From: JAICXG01 sp963801255 | Lineage (GTDB): Bacteria > Verrucomicrobiota > Verrucomicrobiia > Chthoniobacterales > UBA10450 | Assembly (NCBI GenBank): GCA_963801255.1 | Contig: CAWDEC010000008.1 | Coordinates: 124,001-188,000 of the forward strand | DNA length: 64,000 nt | Direction: 5' to 3' | Translations under genes and position numbers: made by a program | Part shown: one piece after another, positions 18,465-26,643 of the stretch | Numbering within the stretch: the stretch's first letter is position 1 | How the letters are laid out: every line of letters starts with the position of its first letter | The notes under the pieces: generated by a model | Databases searched by the model: none | What the model saw: only the letters and a program-made list of their open reading frames with translations | Told to the model about the DNA's origin: nothing

Positions 18465-19052
18465 ATGGCTGAACCTCACCCGCAGTCTGGCCGGGACGAC
18501 GACGCCGATCTTGTCGCGAGGATGAAGGCTGGAGACGAGGGCGCCTTCGCGATTTTTTACGACCGGTTTGCACCCGGTGTTTTTTCGATGATTTACACAA
18601 TTCTGCGCGATCAGAAAGAATCGGAAGATGTGTTGCAGGAAGCTTTTCTCCAGATGTGGAAACGCACTGCGACCTATGATTCTGCGCGCAGCAGCCTTTT
18701 CACATGGGCAGTAATGATCTCTCGCCACAAGGCGATCGATCGCCTCCGTGCGCGGCAACGGCAGTCGCGCCTGATCGATGCCGCGGCCGTGGAACTGAAT
18801 GAGCGTCTAACGAGTCCGGGCCAGGGAGAAGGAAACGATCCCTTTGCCCGCCGAGATGAGCGCGAACGTGTGCGGGCGGCGCTCGCCCAACTCGGCGAGG
18901 CGCAACGCGAGGCAATCGACCTCGCCTTTTTTGCTGGTCTTACTCAGACAGAGATCGCAGAGAAATTGGGAACGCCGCTAGGCACGGTGAAAGCACGCAT
19001 TCGGCGCGGACTACTCGCGTTACGTGAAGTGTTAGGGGGAGAGTCGCGGTGA
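18465..19052 (+). CDS. ECF-type RNA polymerase sigma factor (SigK-like)
   Basis: 195 residues from ATG 18465. Region 2 spans ARMKAGDEGAFAIFYDRF to SLFTWAVMISRHKAIDRLRA, and region 4 is the helix-turn-helix GLTQTEIAEKLGTPLGTVKARI near the C-terminus; regions 1 and 3 are missing, as in ECF sigmas. The GTG start of the next gene overlaps its stop as GTGA, and that gene encodes an RskA-type anti-sigma, so this sigma is probably held at the membrane until a signal arrives. The possible earlier start at 18333 adds a non-conserved extension. Confidence 0.9.
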   Translation: MAEPHPQSGRDDDADLVARMKAGDEGAFAIFYDRFAPGVFSMIYTILRDQKESEDVLQEAFLQMWKRTATYDSARSSLFTWAVMISRHKAIDRLRARQRQSRLIDAAAVELNERLTSPGQGEGNDPFARRDERERVRAALAQLGEAQREAIDLAFFAGLTQTEIAEKLGTPLGTVKARIRRGLLALREVLGGESR

Positions 19053-19744
19053 ACGAGCAAGTGCAAGAACAGGCTTCGCTTTACGTCTTTGGTCTTCTCG
19101 AAGGCGAAGAGGCCGCCGCTTTCGAACGGCGACTCGAGTCCGATGTCGATTTGCGCGCGTTGGTCGACGAGCTGGATGCCACTGCGGCTCAATTGGCGCT
19201 GACTGCACCGGTGCACTCGCCGCCGCCGGAGCTGCGCTCACGGATTCTTTCTGAAATCAGGAGCAAGAAGACGATTGCCTTTTCACGTCGCAACGCATGG
19301 ATTCCATGGGCGATCGCCGCCTGCCTCGCCCTCAGTGTTTGTTACCTCATCGCCGAGCGTGCCGGTCTGCGACATCGGATCAAACGGCTGGAAGAGCGCG
19401 ATGTGCTCGCGCAAATTCAAATTGCTTCGCTCAGCTCAAGACTCGACAGCGCGCCCAATGCAAATGCCGTCGTCGTTTGGGATGAGAAGAAACAGCGCGG
19501 TATACTTAAGATTACGAGATTGCCGCGCAATAGTGAAAACCACGATTACCAGCTTTGGCTCGTCGACCCGCGCTACAAGAATCCGGTGGATGGCGGCGTC
19601 TTTCATGTCGCAAACGACGAAACCCAGAGTGTGTCGTTCAAGCCCGCTTCGCCGGTCCGCGAAGCGAAAGGCTTCGCGATCAGTCTCGAGCGCAAGGGTG
19701 GAGTAACCAAAGCGGAGGGCCCCATTGTTTTGTTAGGGAAATGA
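19049..19744 (+). CDS. Anti-sigma-K factor RskA family protein
   Basis: 231 residues. The N-terminal zinc-less anti-sigma domain includes ASLYVFGLLEGEEAAAFERR, a single membrane segment AWIPWAIAACLALSVCYLIA lies near residues 78-97, a short coiled coil follows, and the periplasmic RskA domain contains ILKITRLPRNSENHDYQLWL and VSFKPASPV. It should bind the upstream ECF sigma. The start overlaps the sigma stop and its own stop overlaps the MOSC start (ATGA). Confidence 0.88.
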   Translation: MNEQVQEQASLYVFGLLEGEEAAAFERRLESDVDLRALVDELDATAAQLALTAPVHSPPPELRSRILSEIRSKKTIAFSRRNAWIPWAIAACLALSVCYLIAERAGLRHRIKRLEERDVLAQIQIASLSSRLDSAPNANAVVVWDEKKQRGILKITRLPRNSENHDYQLWLVDPRYKNPVDGGVFHVANDETQSVSFKPASPVREAKGFAISLERKGGVTKAEGPIVLLGK

Positions 19745-20262
19745 GACGCGACGGTTCAATCATGAAAACTCCGGCACGACTTGTGGCAATCTTCATTGCA
19801 GCTCAGCCCGAAGAGCTACCCCGTTCGGTGGACAAGGTAAGAGCCGTGACTGGCAAAGGATTGGAGGGAGATCGTTATACCGCAGGTATCGGCACATTTT
19901 CCAATTATCCAGGTAAGCGGGACGTAACCCTCATCGAGTCAGAAATGCTGTCGACTTATGAGCGTGAAATGGGCAAACGGCTTTCGGCCGCGGAGTCGCG
20001 GCGTAATCTCCTTACGCAAGGAGTTCAGCTCAACCATTTCGTCGACCGCGAATTCCGGATCGGCTCGATCCGACTGCGGGGTTTGCGATTGAGCGAACCG
20101 TGCACGCATTTGGCACGTCTGACACATCCAGAAGTTCTTCCCGGCCTCGTTCATCGCGGAGGGCTAATTGCCGAAATCTTATGCGACGGCGTCTTAACAG
20201 TAGGCGATGAGATTAGCGAACTCCCTAACCTCGCTGATCACCAGCTAATAGATAAGTCCTAA
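19741..20262 (+). CDS. MOSC domain protein
   Basis: 173 residues from the ATG at 19741 that overlaps the anti-sigma stop; ATG at 19762 is a possible alternative. KGLEGDRYTAGIGTFS, DVTLIESEML, the SRRNLLTQGVQLNHFVDR segment and the cysteine in SEPCTHLARL are MOSC marks; this cysteine binds molybdenum cofactor or sulfur in the family. A sulfur-carrier or molybdo-enzyme role is inferred from the family only. Overlap with the sigma/anti-sigma pair suggests it belongs to the same regulon. Confidence 0.85.
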   Translation: MRRDGSIMKTPARLVAIFIAAQPEELPRSVDKVRAVTGKGLEGDRYTAGIGTFSNYPGKRDVTLIESEMLSTYEREMGKRLSAAESRRNLLTQGVQLNHFVDREFRIGSIRLRGLRLSEPCTHLARLTHPEVLPGLVHRGGLIAEILCDGVLTVGDEISELPNLADHQLIDKS

Positions 20263-20409
20263 GCTCCTCCTTTTCACCAGCTCGGTGTGCATGATCGCGA
20301 TTTGTCCGGCTGCTCCGCCGAGGCCGACGCGCCGGCAGGCGTTGGACTACTTGGGCTTATCTGCATTGCGGGCAAAGTTGCGTCATAAGTTCGAAGAACG
20401 GAGAACAAT

Positions 20410-21624
20410 TTGGTGAGCGCAAACGCAGCGGATCTTGGAACGGTCGTCGTGGTCGGCGGAGGTCCAGCCGGCTTGCGTGCTGCGGAGGTAGCGGCGGCGC
20501 AAGGTGCGCGGGTCGTGCTTTGCGACTCGCAGCCGGCCGTGGGACGAAAGTTTTTAATCGCCGGGCGCGGCGGTTTGAATCTGACTCATAGCGAGCCCGT
20601 GGAAAAATTCCCGGCGCGTTATGGGTCTGAGCCACATCGCTGGCGGGAGCTGTTGCGTGAATTTGGACCTGAAGCCCTCCGTCGCTGGGCGCACGAACTG
20701 GAGGTCGAAACCTATGTTGGGACGAGCAAGCGTGTCTTTCCGCGCGGGCAAAAGGCGGCCGAGCTGCTTCGGGCGTGGAAGCGGCGATTGCAACGGGCGC
20801 GGATCGAAATTCGGAACCGGGCGCGCCTCACCTGCCTAACGAATAAAGGGCCTTATTGGCAGCTTCAATTTGGAGATCAGGAGCCCATTCTTGCCGCCGC
20901 GGTTGTTCTCGCATTTGGCGGCGCGTCCTGGCCCGAGACTGGATCCGATGGACGATGGCCTGCGTTGCTCACGTCGCATGGGATCGAAATCGCGCCCTTT
21001 GTGGCGGCGAACTGCGGCTGGAACGTCGCCTGGCCAGGCGCGATTCTGGACCGAGCAGAAGGATTGCCTCTCAAGAACCTCAGCGTCCGCGCCGGTCGGG
21101 AGGTGGTTTCGGGCGAGCTTCTGATTACTCGTCATGGCTTGGAAGGCGGGGCAATTTATCGCCTCGGTCCGGTCCTCCGCGCGATGAGGTCGCCCGAGCT
21201 CCGGATCGATTTCAAACCACAGGTGAGCGCGCAAGCATTGTTAGAGCGCGCCTCGAATTTCAGGATGCCTAACGAATGGTTCGATGCTTGGAAACTCAGT
21301 CCCGGGACCCGGGCGCTCTTGCAGACCTATTTTCCTAACGAGTGCCTCGAGCGAGAGGCAGTCCTCGCCCGGGTGAAGGATTTCCCGCTCCGCCTGCAGG
21401 GTCCGCGTCCAATCGCAGAGGCAATCTCGAGCGCGGGCGGCGTCTTGTGGCAGGAGCTGGATGATCAGCTCATGCTGCGCAAAATGCCGGGCGTATTTTT
21501 GGCTGGAGAGATGATCGATTGGGAAGCGCCCACCGGCGGCTATCTTATCCAGGGATGTTTTTCGACCGGCACCAGAGCAGGTCGGAGCGCGGCCGATTAT
21601 TCTCGGCGGCTCCTCACGCTCTAA
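20410..21624 (+). CDS. NAD(P)/FAD-dependent oxidoreductase, BaiN/HI0933-like flavoprotein
   Basis: 404 residues. VVVVGGGPAGLRAAEVAA is the N-terminal FAD-binding Rossmann motif, followed by VGRKFLIAGRGGLNLTHSEP, a very characteristic BaiN/HI0933 (YhiN-like) segment. A GGASWPETGSDG segment lies in the middle, and the C-terminal GVFLAGEMIDWEAPTGGYLIQG is the second FAD contact. The physiological substrate of these flavoproteins is unknown. The start is TTG at 20410 or GTG at 20413, with GGAGA about ten bases before. Confidence 0.9.
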   Translation: MVSANAADLGTVVVVGGGPAGLRAAEVAAAQGARVVLCDSQPAVGRKFLIAGRGGLNLTHSEPVEKFPARYGSEPHRWRELLREFGPEALRRWAHELEVETYVGTSKRVFPRGQKAAELLRAWKRRLQRARIEIRNRARLTCLTNKGPYWQLQFGDQEPILAAAVVLAFGGASWPETGSDGRWPALLTSHGIEIAPFVAANCGWNVAWPGAILDRAEGLPLKNLSVRAGREVVSGELLITRHGLEGGAIYRLGPVLRAMRSPELRIDFKPQVSAQALLERASNFRMPNEWFDAWKLSPGTRALLQTYFPNECLEREAVLARVKDFPLRLQGPRPIAEAISSAGGVLWQELDDQLMLRKMPGVFLAGEMIDWEAPTGGYLIQGCFSTGTRAGRSAADYSRRLLTL

Positions 21625-21689
21625 CGGCAATAGGCTCTCGCCGACCGACGTCGGAGATTGCCACCCAAATATAGCCTAACGACGAGCGC

Positions 21690-22178
21690 CTATCCGACCC
21701 AGCTCTTCCAGCGTTTTCGCAGCGGTTTGACGTAGTCGTCCACATCCACCTCCCTGACCCGCTCGATCCCTTCCTTGACTGCTTCGGCGGAATCAGCATA
21801 GCCGCGTTTCATGGTTTTCATGAAGCCCGGTAGAAAAGCCGGCGTAACTGAGCTCCAGTCAAACTCCCGCAAGGCCCGCTTGAGCGAGACTGAGGGCTCC
21901 TCGGGCCGCGAGGAATAACGAATTGCCAGTCCGATCGCCAGGCCCAGGGCGAGCGCGCCAACGACGGTCGGCACAGGATTTTCCCGCAGGAAAAATTCTG
22001 TTCGCTCCCGCACGACGACTGCCTTCTGGCGGGTCTGACCCCAGGTATCGGAAGCCGCCTGCGAAAACTTGCGCGCCCCTTCACTCAAACGCTCCTGCGC
22101 ACTGCGCGCGGGCAAATCATGACCAAACTCGGTTTCCGACATCGGATCGTTTAAATTGTCTCCGTTCGAATCTTTCAT
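21690..22178 (-). CDS. Putative membrane-anchored DUF883/YqjD-like protein
   Basis: 162 residues from ATG 22178. The middle has one hydrophobic helix (TVVGALALGLAIGLAI) preceded by REN and an amphipathic region, with a glycine-rich helix of the kind seen in ElaB/YqjD ribosome-associated stationary-phase proteins. The N-terminal helix AQERLSEGARKFSQAASD supports this. The family assignment is tentative. It is divergent from the small gene at 22301, and one window motif (21675) sits just past the stop. Confidence 0.6.
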   Translation of the reverse strand: MKDSNGDNLNDPMSETEFGHDLPARSAQERLSEGARKFSQAASDTWGQTRQKAVVVRERTEFFLRENPVPTVVGALALGLAIGLAIRYSSRPEEPSVSLKRALREFDWSSVTPAFLPGFMKTMKRGYADSAEAVKEGIERVREVDVDDYVKPLRKRWKSWVG

Positions 22179-22300
22179 ATCTTTAGTTTCGCACGGAACG
22201 GTGGTTTTGCGTCCTTCAATTCGCAAGGTTTGAATGAGGCGGCAGCCATCGGCGTGTTAGAGCACGAAGCAGTTTGAATAGAAACCCAGGAGGTAAAATC

Positions 22301-22648
22301 ATGCCCGACGAAACAACGAGGAAGAGCGACGAGACGGCTAAGCTGAATCTGGCCGCAGAAGAAGCTTATTGGCGAGAACATCACGCGACACAGCCGCACG
22401 CGACCGAAGAAACAACTTACGAACATTTCGCCCCGGCCTATCGCGTGGGCGCGGAGGCGGCCGCTAGATATCCAGGCAAACCATTTGATGAAATCGAGGA
22501 CGAGATCGCACTTGATTACGAGAAGCATCAGGTCGGTTCCGCGTTGCCTTGGGACCACGTGCGCGGTGCGTCGAAAGCTGCCTGGACAAAGTTGAGCGGC
22601 GTGACTTCGCCGCGCGATCCGTCACGCGGAATGCGCGGCGGCATCTAG
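22301..22648 (+). CDS. Small hydrophilic protein of unknown function
   Basis: 115 residues, rich in charged and aromatic residues (EEAYWREHHATQPHATEETT, YEHFAPAYRVGAEAA), with no signal peptide or membrane helix. A perfect AGGAGGT ribosome binding site at 22288-22294 ends six bases before the ATG at 22301, which fixes this start over an upstream frame. I do not recognise a named family, though similar short proteins occur beside stress genes. It ends just before the convergent hrpB. Confidence 0.75.
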   Translation: MPDETTRKSDETAKLNLAAEEAYWREHHATQPHATEETTYEHFAPAYRVGAEAAARYPGKPFDEIEDEIALDYEKHQVGSALPWDHVRGASKAAWTKLSGVTSPRDPSRGMRGGI

Positions 22649-22675
22649 TTTCGACCACTCAGGCTGGGGAAGGTG

Positions 22676-25210
22676 TCATCTCCATTCATGTTTGGGATAG
22701 CGGCGTTGTAGTTCCTGTTTGATTTTCGGGTAATTGTCGCGCCAGAAAGTCGTCAGATCGTCGGTGATCTGGATGGGCCGATGATTTGGCGCCAGCACTT
22801 CGATCCGCAACGGGAAACGTCCCGGACCGATCGTTAGGCGATCGTTTATTCCATACAAATCCTGAATCCGCGCCGCGATGGTTGGGGGTTTGTCCGGCCC
22901 GTAAACAATTTTTGCATTCCGATCGTTAGGCAGTTTAATCCGCTCCGGTGTATAGCGATCGAGCGCCGCATGTTGAGCTTCGTTTAGCCATGTCCGCAGG
23001 ACGCGCACGACCGGCCGGTCTTTGATCTCTTTGTAGCTCGTCGCGCCCTGGCAAATCTGCTCGATCAGGAGCAAGCGGTCGCTCTCGCTAATTCGCGGCA
23101 GCTCCAGCTCGGGAAAGGCTTTCGCTGCAAAATCGAGCCGGGCAATCCATTGCTCGACGGCGTGATCCCATTTCTTGAGCGGACAATTTCCGGCCAGCAC
23201 TTCGCGAGCGAGCAGGGCGGCCGCTTCCCCTGACGCCACATTTTCCGATTTTTTCTCCGTCAGGACGAGGTCGTGAAAGAGAGTGACTGTCCGTCCAACG
23301 ACGCGGCGAAGAGATGCGTCATAGTTCAGCTCCGCTTTTTCCTCGATCGCTTCGGGGAAGAACTCGCGAAGCCATTCTTCCTTGATCGCCGTGGCGAGGG
23401 TGAGCAGAACTTGACGCTCGCCATCGCTTGTTTCGATCTCGCGGATTTCCGAAGCTGTCAGCAGCCGCGCACGATGCACCACGCTTTCGCGCGCCAGCAC
23501 TCCGCGTCGTCGATGGACGAGGGCGCAACGCAGTGTGCCTTGGTCGAGCCGGACCCCGACCTGATCAGGGAATCCCGCCAGCACGCAGCGCGCGATCGCT
23601 CCGGCCCGACTCGCGTGTTCCTCCAAATCGAGACCTTCATCGCGTGCGATGGAGAGGAATTGTTCCCAGAGTTGGCCCGCTTCGCGCGCGGAGCCCGCAT
23701 TGATGCCGAGCTGCGCGCAACGTCGCGGATCGAATCGATTTTTTTCTGCAAAGCGAAAGGCACGCAGCAGGATGAAAAGATCGGACTCGTCGTCGTTGCC
23801 GAGTAAATCTTCCCGCTCGGCCCGCATTTCCTTTCCGTCGACCCGTCGCAATAGATTGCGACCCTGAGTAAGTGCCGCAATCAGTGCGACGCCGCGGACG
23901 CATCGCTCGTCGTGAGCCGCGAGCAGCATGCGCGCGTAACGCGGGTGGACGGGGAATGCGAGCATGCGTTGGCCTAACGACGATAATTTTCCACCGATTA
24001 TTGCGCCAAGATCGTGCAGCAGTTGTTCGGCTCTCTCGAGCGATTTTGGATCGGGCGGTTCCAGCCAGCGGAAGGCGGAGATCTCGTCGACTCCGCTCGC
24101 CTTCAGAGTCAACACAACCTCCGCGAGATCAAGCCGCTTTACCTCGGGCAGTTCCTGTGGCGCGCGTTCGAGATGCTCCAGTTCCGTCCAGAGGCGCAGA
24201 CAAAATCCGGGCGCAGTGCGGCCGGCGCGACCGGCGCGCTGATCGGCCGAGGCGCGGCTAATTTTCTCGACGAGCAGGGTGTTGATTCCCCTTCGGGCAT
24301 CGTAACGCGCGATGCGGGCGAAGCCGCTGTCGATCACAACCCGGACGCCGCTGATGGTTAGGGAAGTCTCCGCGACATTGGTGGCGACGATCGCTTTTCG
24401 CTTTTCGTTAGGCGCGAGAGCCGCATCCTGTTCCGCCGGCGACAGCTCGCTGTAGAGCGGGAGGACCGCAAATTGACTGCCTGTCCGCGAGACGCCGATG
24501 GCGGAGATGGTACGATTGATCTCGTACTTTCCGGGCATGAAAATTAGCACGTCACCTTCGGTTTTCGGCGCGATCCGATCCAGTTCGTCCGCTGCAAGTT
24601 CCCACATGGAGTAGCTCTCTCCGCGCACTGGTTTTTCCAGGTATTCAATCGCCACCGGATGCATCCGGCCGCTCGAAGTGAGGACAGGACAGGGAGCGAG
24701 ATACTTTTCCAGCTTATCCGACTCGAGCGTAGCGGACATCACGATGAGCTTGAGGTCGGGACGCCACAGTTCCTGTAACTGAAAGGTGCGCGCGAGCGTG
24801 ATGTCGCCGTAGAGATGGCGCTCGTGGAATTCGTCGAAAACGATTGCTGCCACTCCGCGCAGTTGCGGATCCTGCAAGAGTTGGCGAAGGAGAACTCCTT
24901 CGGTCACGAAGCGGATCCGTGTCGCACGGGAGGCAACTTTTTCGAAGCGGATTTGATATCCGACCTCATCGCCCAAACGTGCGCCGCGCTCATAGGCGAC
25001 GCGACTGGCCAGCAGGCGGGTGGCGAGTCTGCGCGGCTGGAGGACAACAACTTCGCCGTCGCCGAGCAGGCCGTGGTCGAGCAGCATCTGCGGAACCTGC
25101 GTCGATTTCCCAGACCCGGTCGGGGCTTGCAGGATCAAACGGGGTCGTCCGCCTATCAGCCTAACGATCTTCTCTTCAAGCTCGTAAATCGGAAGCTCAC
25201 GGGGAATCAT
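22676..25210 (-). CDS. hrpB: ATP-dependent RNA helicase HrpB
   Basis: 844 residues of the DExH-box DEAH/RHA type. Walker A is ILQAPTGSGKSTQVPQ, the Walker B box is the DEFH in AIVFDEFHERHLYGD, the VIVMSATLES segment is motif III, and QRAGRAGRTAPG is motif VI. The conserved C-terminal HrpB domain is present. Its cellular role is not settled. Five window motifs lie within it (22831, 22923, 23973, 24405, 25160), one of the densest genes here. Confidence 0.94.
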   Translation of the reverse strand: MIPRELPIYELEEKIVRLIGGRPRLILQAPTGSGKSTQVPQMLLDHGLLGDGEVVVLQPRRLATRLLASRVAYERGARLGDEVGYQIRFEKVASRATRIRFVTEGVLLRQLLQDPQLRGVAAIVFDEFHERHLYGDITLARTFQLQELWRPDLKLIVMSATLESDKLEKYLAPCPVLTSSGRMHPVAIEYLEKPVRGESYSMWELAADELDRIAPKTEGDVLIFMPGKYEINRTISAIGVSRTGSQFAVLPLYSELSPAEQDAALAPNEKRKAIVATNVAETSLTISGVRVVIDSGFARIARYDARRGINTLLVEKISRASADQRAGRAGRTAPGFCLRLWTELEHLERAPQELPEVKRLDLAEVVLTLKASGVDEISAFRWLEPPDPKSLERAEQLLHDLGAIIGGKLSSLGQRMLAFPVHPRYARMLLAAHDERCVRGVALIAALTQGRNLLRRVDGKEMRAEREDLLGNDDESDLFILLRAFRFAEKNRFDPRRCAQLGINAGSAREAGQLWEQFLSIARDEGLDLEEHASRAGAIARCVLAGFPDQVGVRLDQGTLRCALVHRRRGVLARESVVHRARLLTASEIREIETSDGERQVLLTLATAIKEEWLREFFPEAIEEKAELNYDASLRRVVGRTVTLFHDLVLTEKKSENVASGEAAALLAREVLAGNCPLKKWDHAVEQWIARLDFAAKAFPELELPRISESDRLLLIEQICQGATSYKEIKDRPVVRVLRTWLNEAQHAALDRYTPERIKLPNDRNAKIVYGPDKPPTIAARIQDLYGINDRLTIGPGRFPLRIEVLAPNHRPIQITDDLTTFWRDNYPKIKQELQRRYPKHEWR

Positions 25211-25219
25211 GGCGCACCC

Positions 25220-26251
25220 TCAGGCGCGGAGGTCCGCGATGAAGGTGTCGATCATCGTTTCGGTCGTGCTCCACGAACACATGAGTCGATAAACGCCCGG
25301 CAGGAAAAAATTCTGAAAACTCCAGCCGGCTGCGTGAGCGCGTTCTACGACGTCGACTGGCAGCCTAACGAAAAGCGCACTCGCTTCCCGTGGGAAAACG
25401 AAATCGGTTTGACCGATGGCGCGCAGTTCCCTTTCCAATAAGGCCGCCATCGCGTTGGCATGCCGGGCGTTCCTGAGCCAAAGATCGTTCTCTAGCAAGG
25501 CGGACCAGGGCGCGGCGAGGAAACGCATCTTGGAGGCGAGTTGGCCGCCCTGTTTCAGCCGATAGTCGAATTGTCGCGCCAGTTCGCTATCGAAAAACAC
25601 GATCAGTTCGCCCGCTGCCAGGCCGTTTTTTGTGCCGCCAAAGGAGAGAACATCCACTCCAAATTCCCAGGTGATGTCGCGTGGTCGACAGCCTAACGAA
25701 GCCACCGCGTTGGCAAAGCGCGCCCCATCCATGTGCAGACGAAGCGAATGTTCCCGGGCAAACTCCGTAATCGACTCTAACTCGTTAGGCGAATAGATGG
25801 TGCCGGCCTCGGTTGCCTGGGTAATGCTGAGGGCTCGCACCCTGGTGGAATGCACATCGAGGTGTTGCCCCAGAATCGCTTTCGCTTCGTTAAGGTCGAT
25901 CTTGCCGTTCTCTCCTCCAACAGGCAGAAGCTTTGCGCCGCCCGCGAAGAACTCCGGGGCCCCACATTCGTCGGTTTCGATGTGGGCCCGCTCGTAACAA
26001 ATCACGCTTTCAAATGGACGGCAGAGCTGGGCAAGAGCGAGCGAGTTTGCCGCCGTGCCGTTAAAGACGATGAAGGTTTGGCAATCTGTCTCGAAGATTT
26101 CGCACACCTGCGCTGAGACGCGCTCTGTCCAGCGATCAGCACCGTAGGAGGCTTCGGCTTCGTGATTCGCTTCCTGCAAGGCCAGCCAGGCCTCCGGACA
26201 GATCCCGGCAGTGTTATCGCTCGCGAAGTCGTTACGCAGTCGCTGCGACAT
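25220..26251 (-). CDS. Low-specificity L-threonine aldolase (PLP-dependent)
   Basis: 343 residues from ATG 26251 (MSQRLRNDFASDNTAGICPE). The PLP lysine is in LSFGGTKNGLAAGE, and ASYGADRWTERV, HMDGARFANAVASLG and the N-terminal SDNTAG opening match beta-eliminating aldolases, which split threonine or allo-threonine to glycine and acetaldehyde. A TTG reading at 26287 adds a short non-conserved tail. Three motifs lie inside and another at 26292 just upstream, forming a short hairpin. Confidence 0.9.
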   Translation of the reverse strand: MSQRLRNDFASDNTAGICPEAWLALQEANHEAEASYGADRWTERVSAQVCEIFETDCQTFIVFNGTAANSLALAQLCRPFESVICYERAHIETDECGAPEFFAGGAKLLPVGGENGKIDLNEAKAILGQHLDVHSTRVRALSITQATEAGTIYSPNELESITEFAREHSLRLHMDGARFANAVASLGCRPRDITWEFGVDVLSFGGTKNGLAAGELIVFFDSELARQFDYRLKQGGQLASKMRFLAAPWSALLENDLWLRNARHANAMAALLERELRAIGQTDFVFPREASALFVRLPVDVVERAHAAGWSFQNFFLPGVYRLMCSWSTTETMIDTFIADLRA

Positions 26252-26325
26252 GAAAGGCTTTCTAATCGACAAGGTGTGGCGGCGCAACTCGCCTAACGAG
26301 TCTAGGATGCAAACAGATCTATTCG

Positions 26326-26392
26326 GGGAAAAACAATGCGCCTGGCCGGGAGTGGTCCTGGTCTAACCACGCCAGGCATCTCCCGCCAGGCG
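26326..26392 (-). terminator. Intrinsic terminator on the minus strand
   Basis: Arms at 26339-26352 and 26380-26392 pair almost perfectly (CGCCTGG and CGGGAG on one side against CTCCCG and CCAGGCG on the other, with a one-base bulge). An inner TGGT/ACCA pair lies in the loop. Read on the minus strand, the hairpin is followed by ATTGTTTTT. It is 22 bases beyond the stop of the small membrane protein gene (26414). Confidence 0.7.
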
Positions 26393-26413
26393 ACTCACCT
26401 CTACCTTGCCAAC

Positions 26414-26530
26414 CTAGCTGCAACCACGCAGCAAAAAGATAATAAAGAGGATCGGAATTGGAATTCCGAGCAGCCAGAGAAGAATGTATCCGGTCGCGCC
26501 AGCTTCCTTGAGTCGTTGAGAAAATTTCAT
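26414..26530 (-). CDS. 38-residue single-pass membrane protein
   Basis: The frame from ATG 26530 reads MKFSQRLKEAGATGYILLWL and continues LGIPIPILFIIFLLRGCS. One long hydrophobic helix broken by two prolines and ending in RGC resembles widespread tiny proteobacterial membrane proteins of unknown role. An upstream frame reaches 26602, but the short form starts with a typical amphipathic helix. A clean hairpin with a T-run follows the stop, supporting a real transcript unit. It is oriented against PutA. Confidence 0.6.
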   Translation of the reverse strand: MKFSQRLKEAGATGYILLWLLGIPIPILFIIFLLRGCS

Positions 26531-26643
26531 GTGGTAGTCTTGGTTTAACCTTGATTCGCAACGGACGACGTTTTTGAGCGTGTCGGCGCGATTGGAAACC
26601 ACCCCCTTTGCCGAAAGCCGCGCCCCGCCTTATTTATTGGCTC

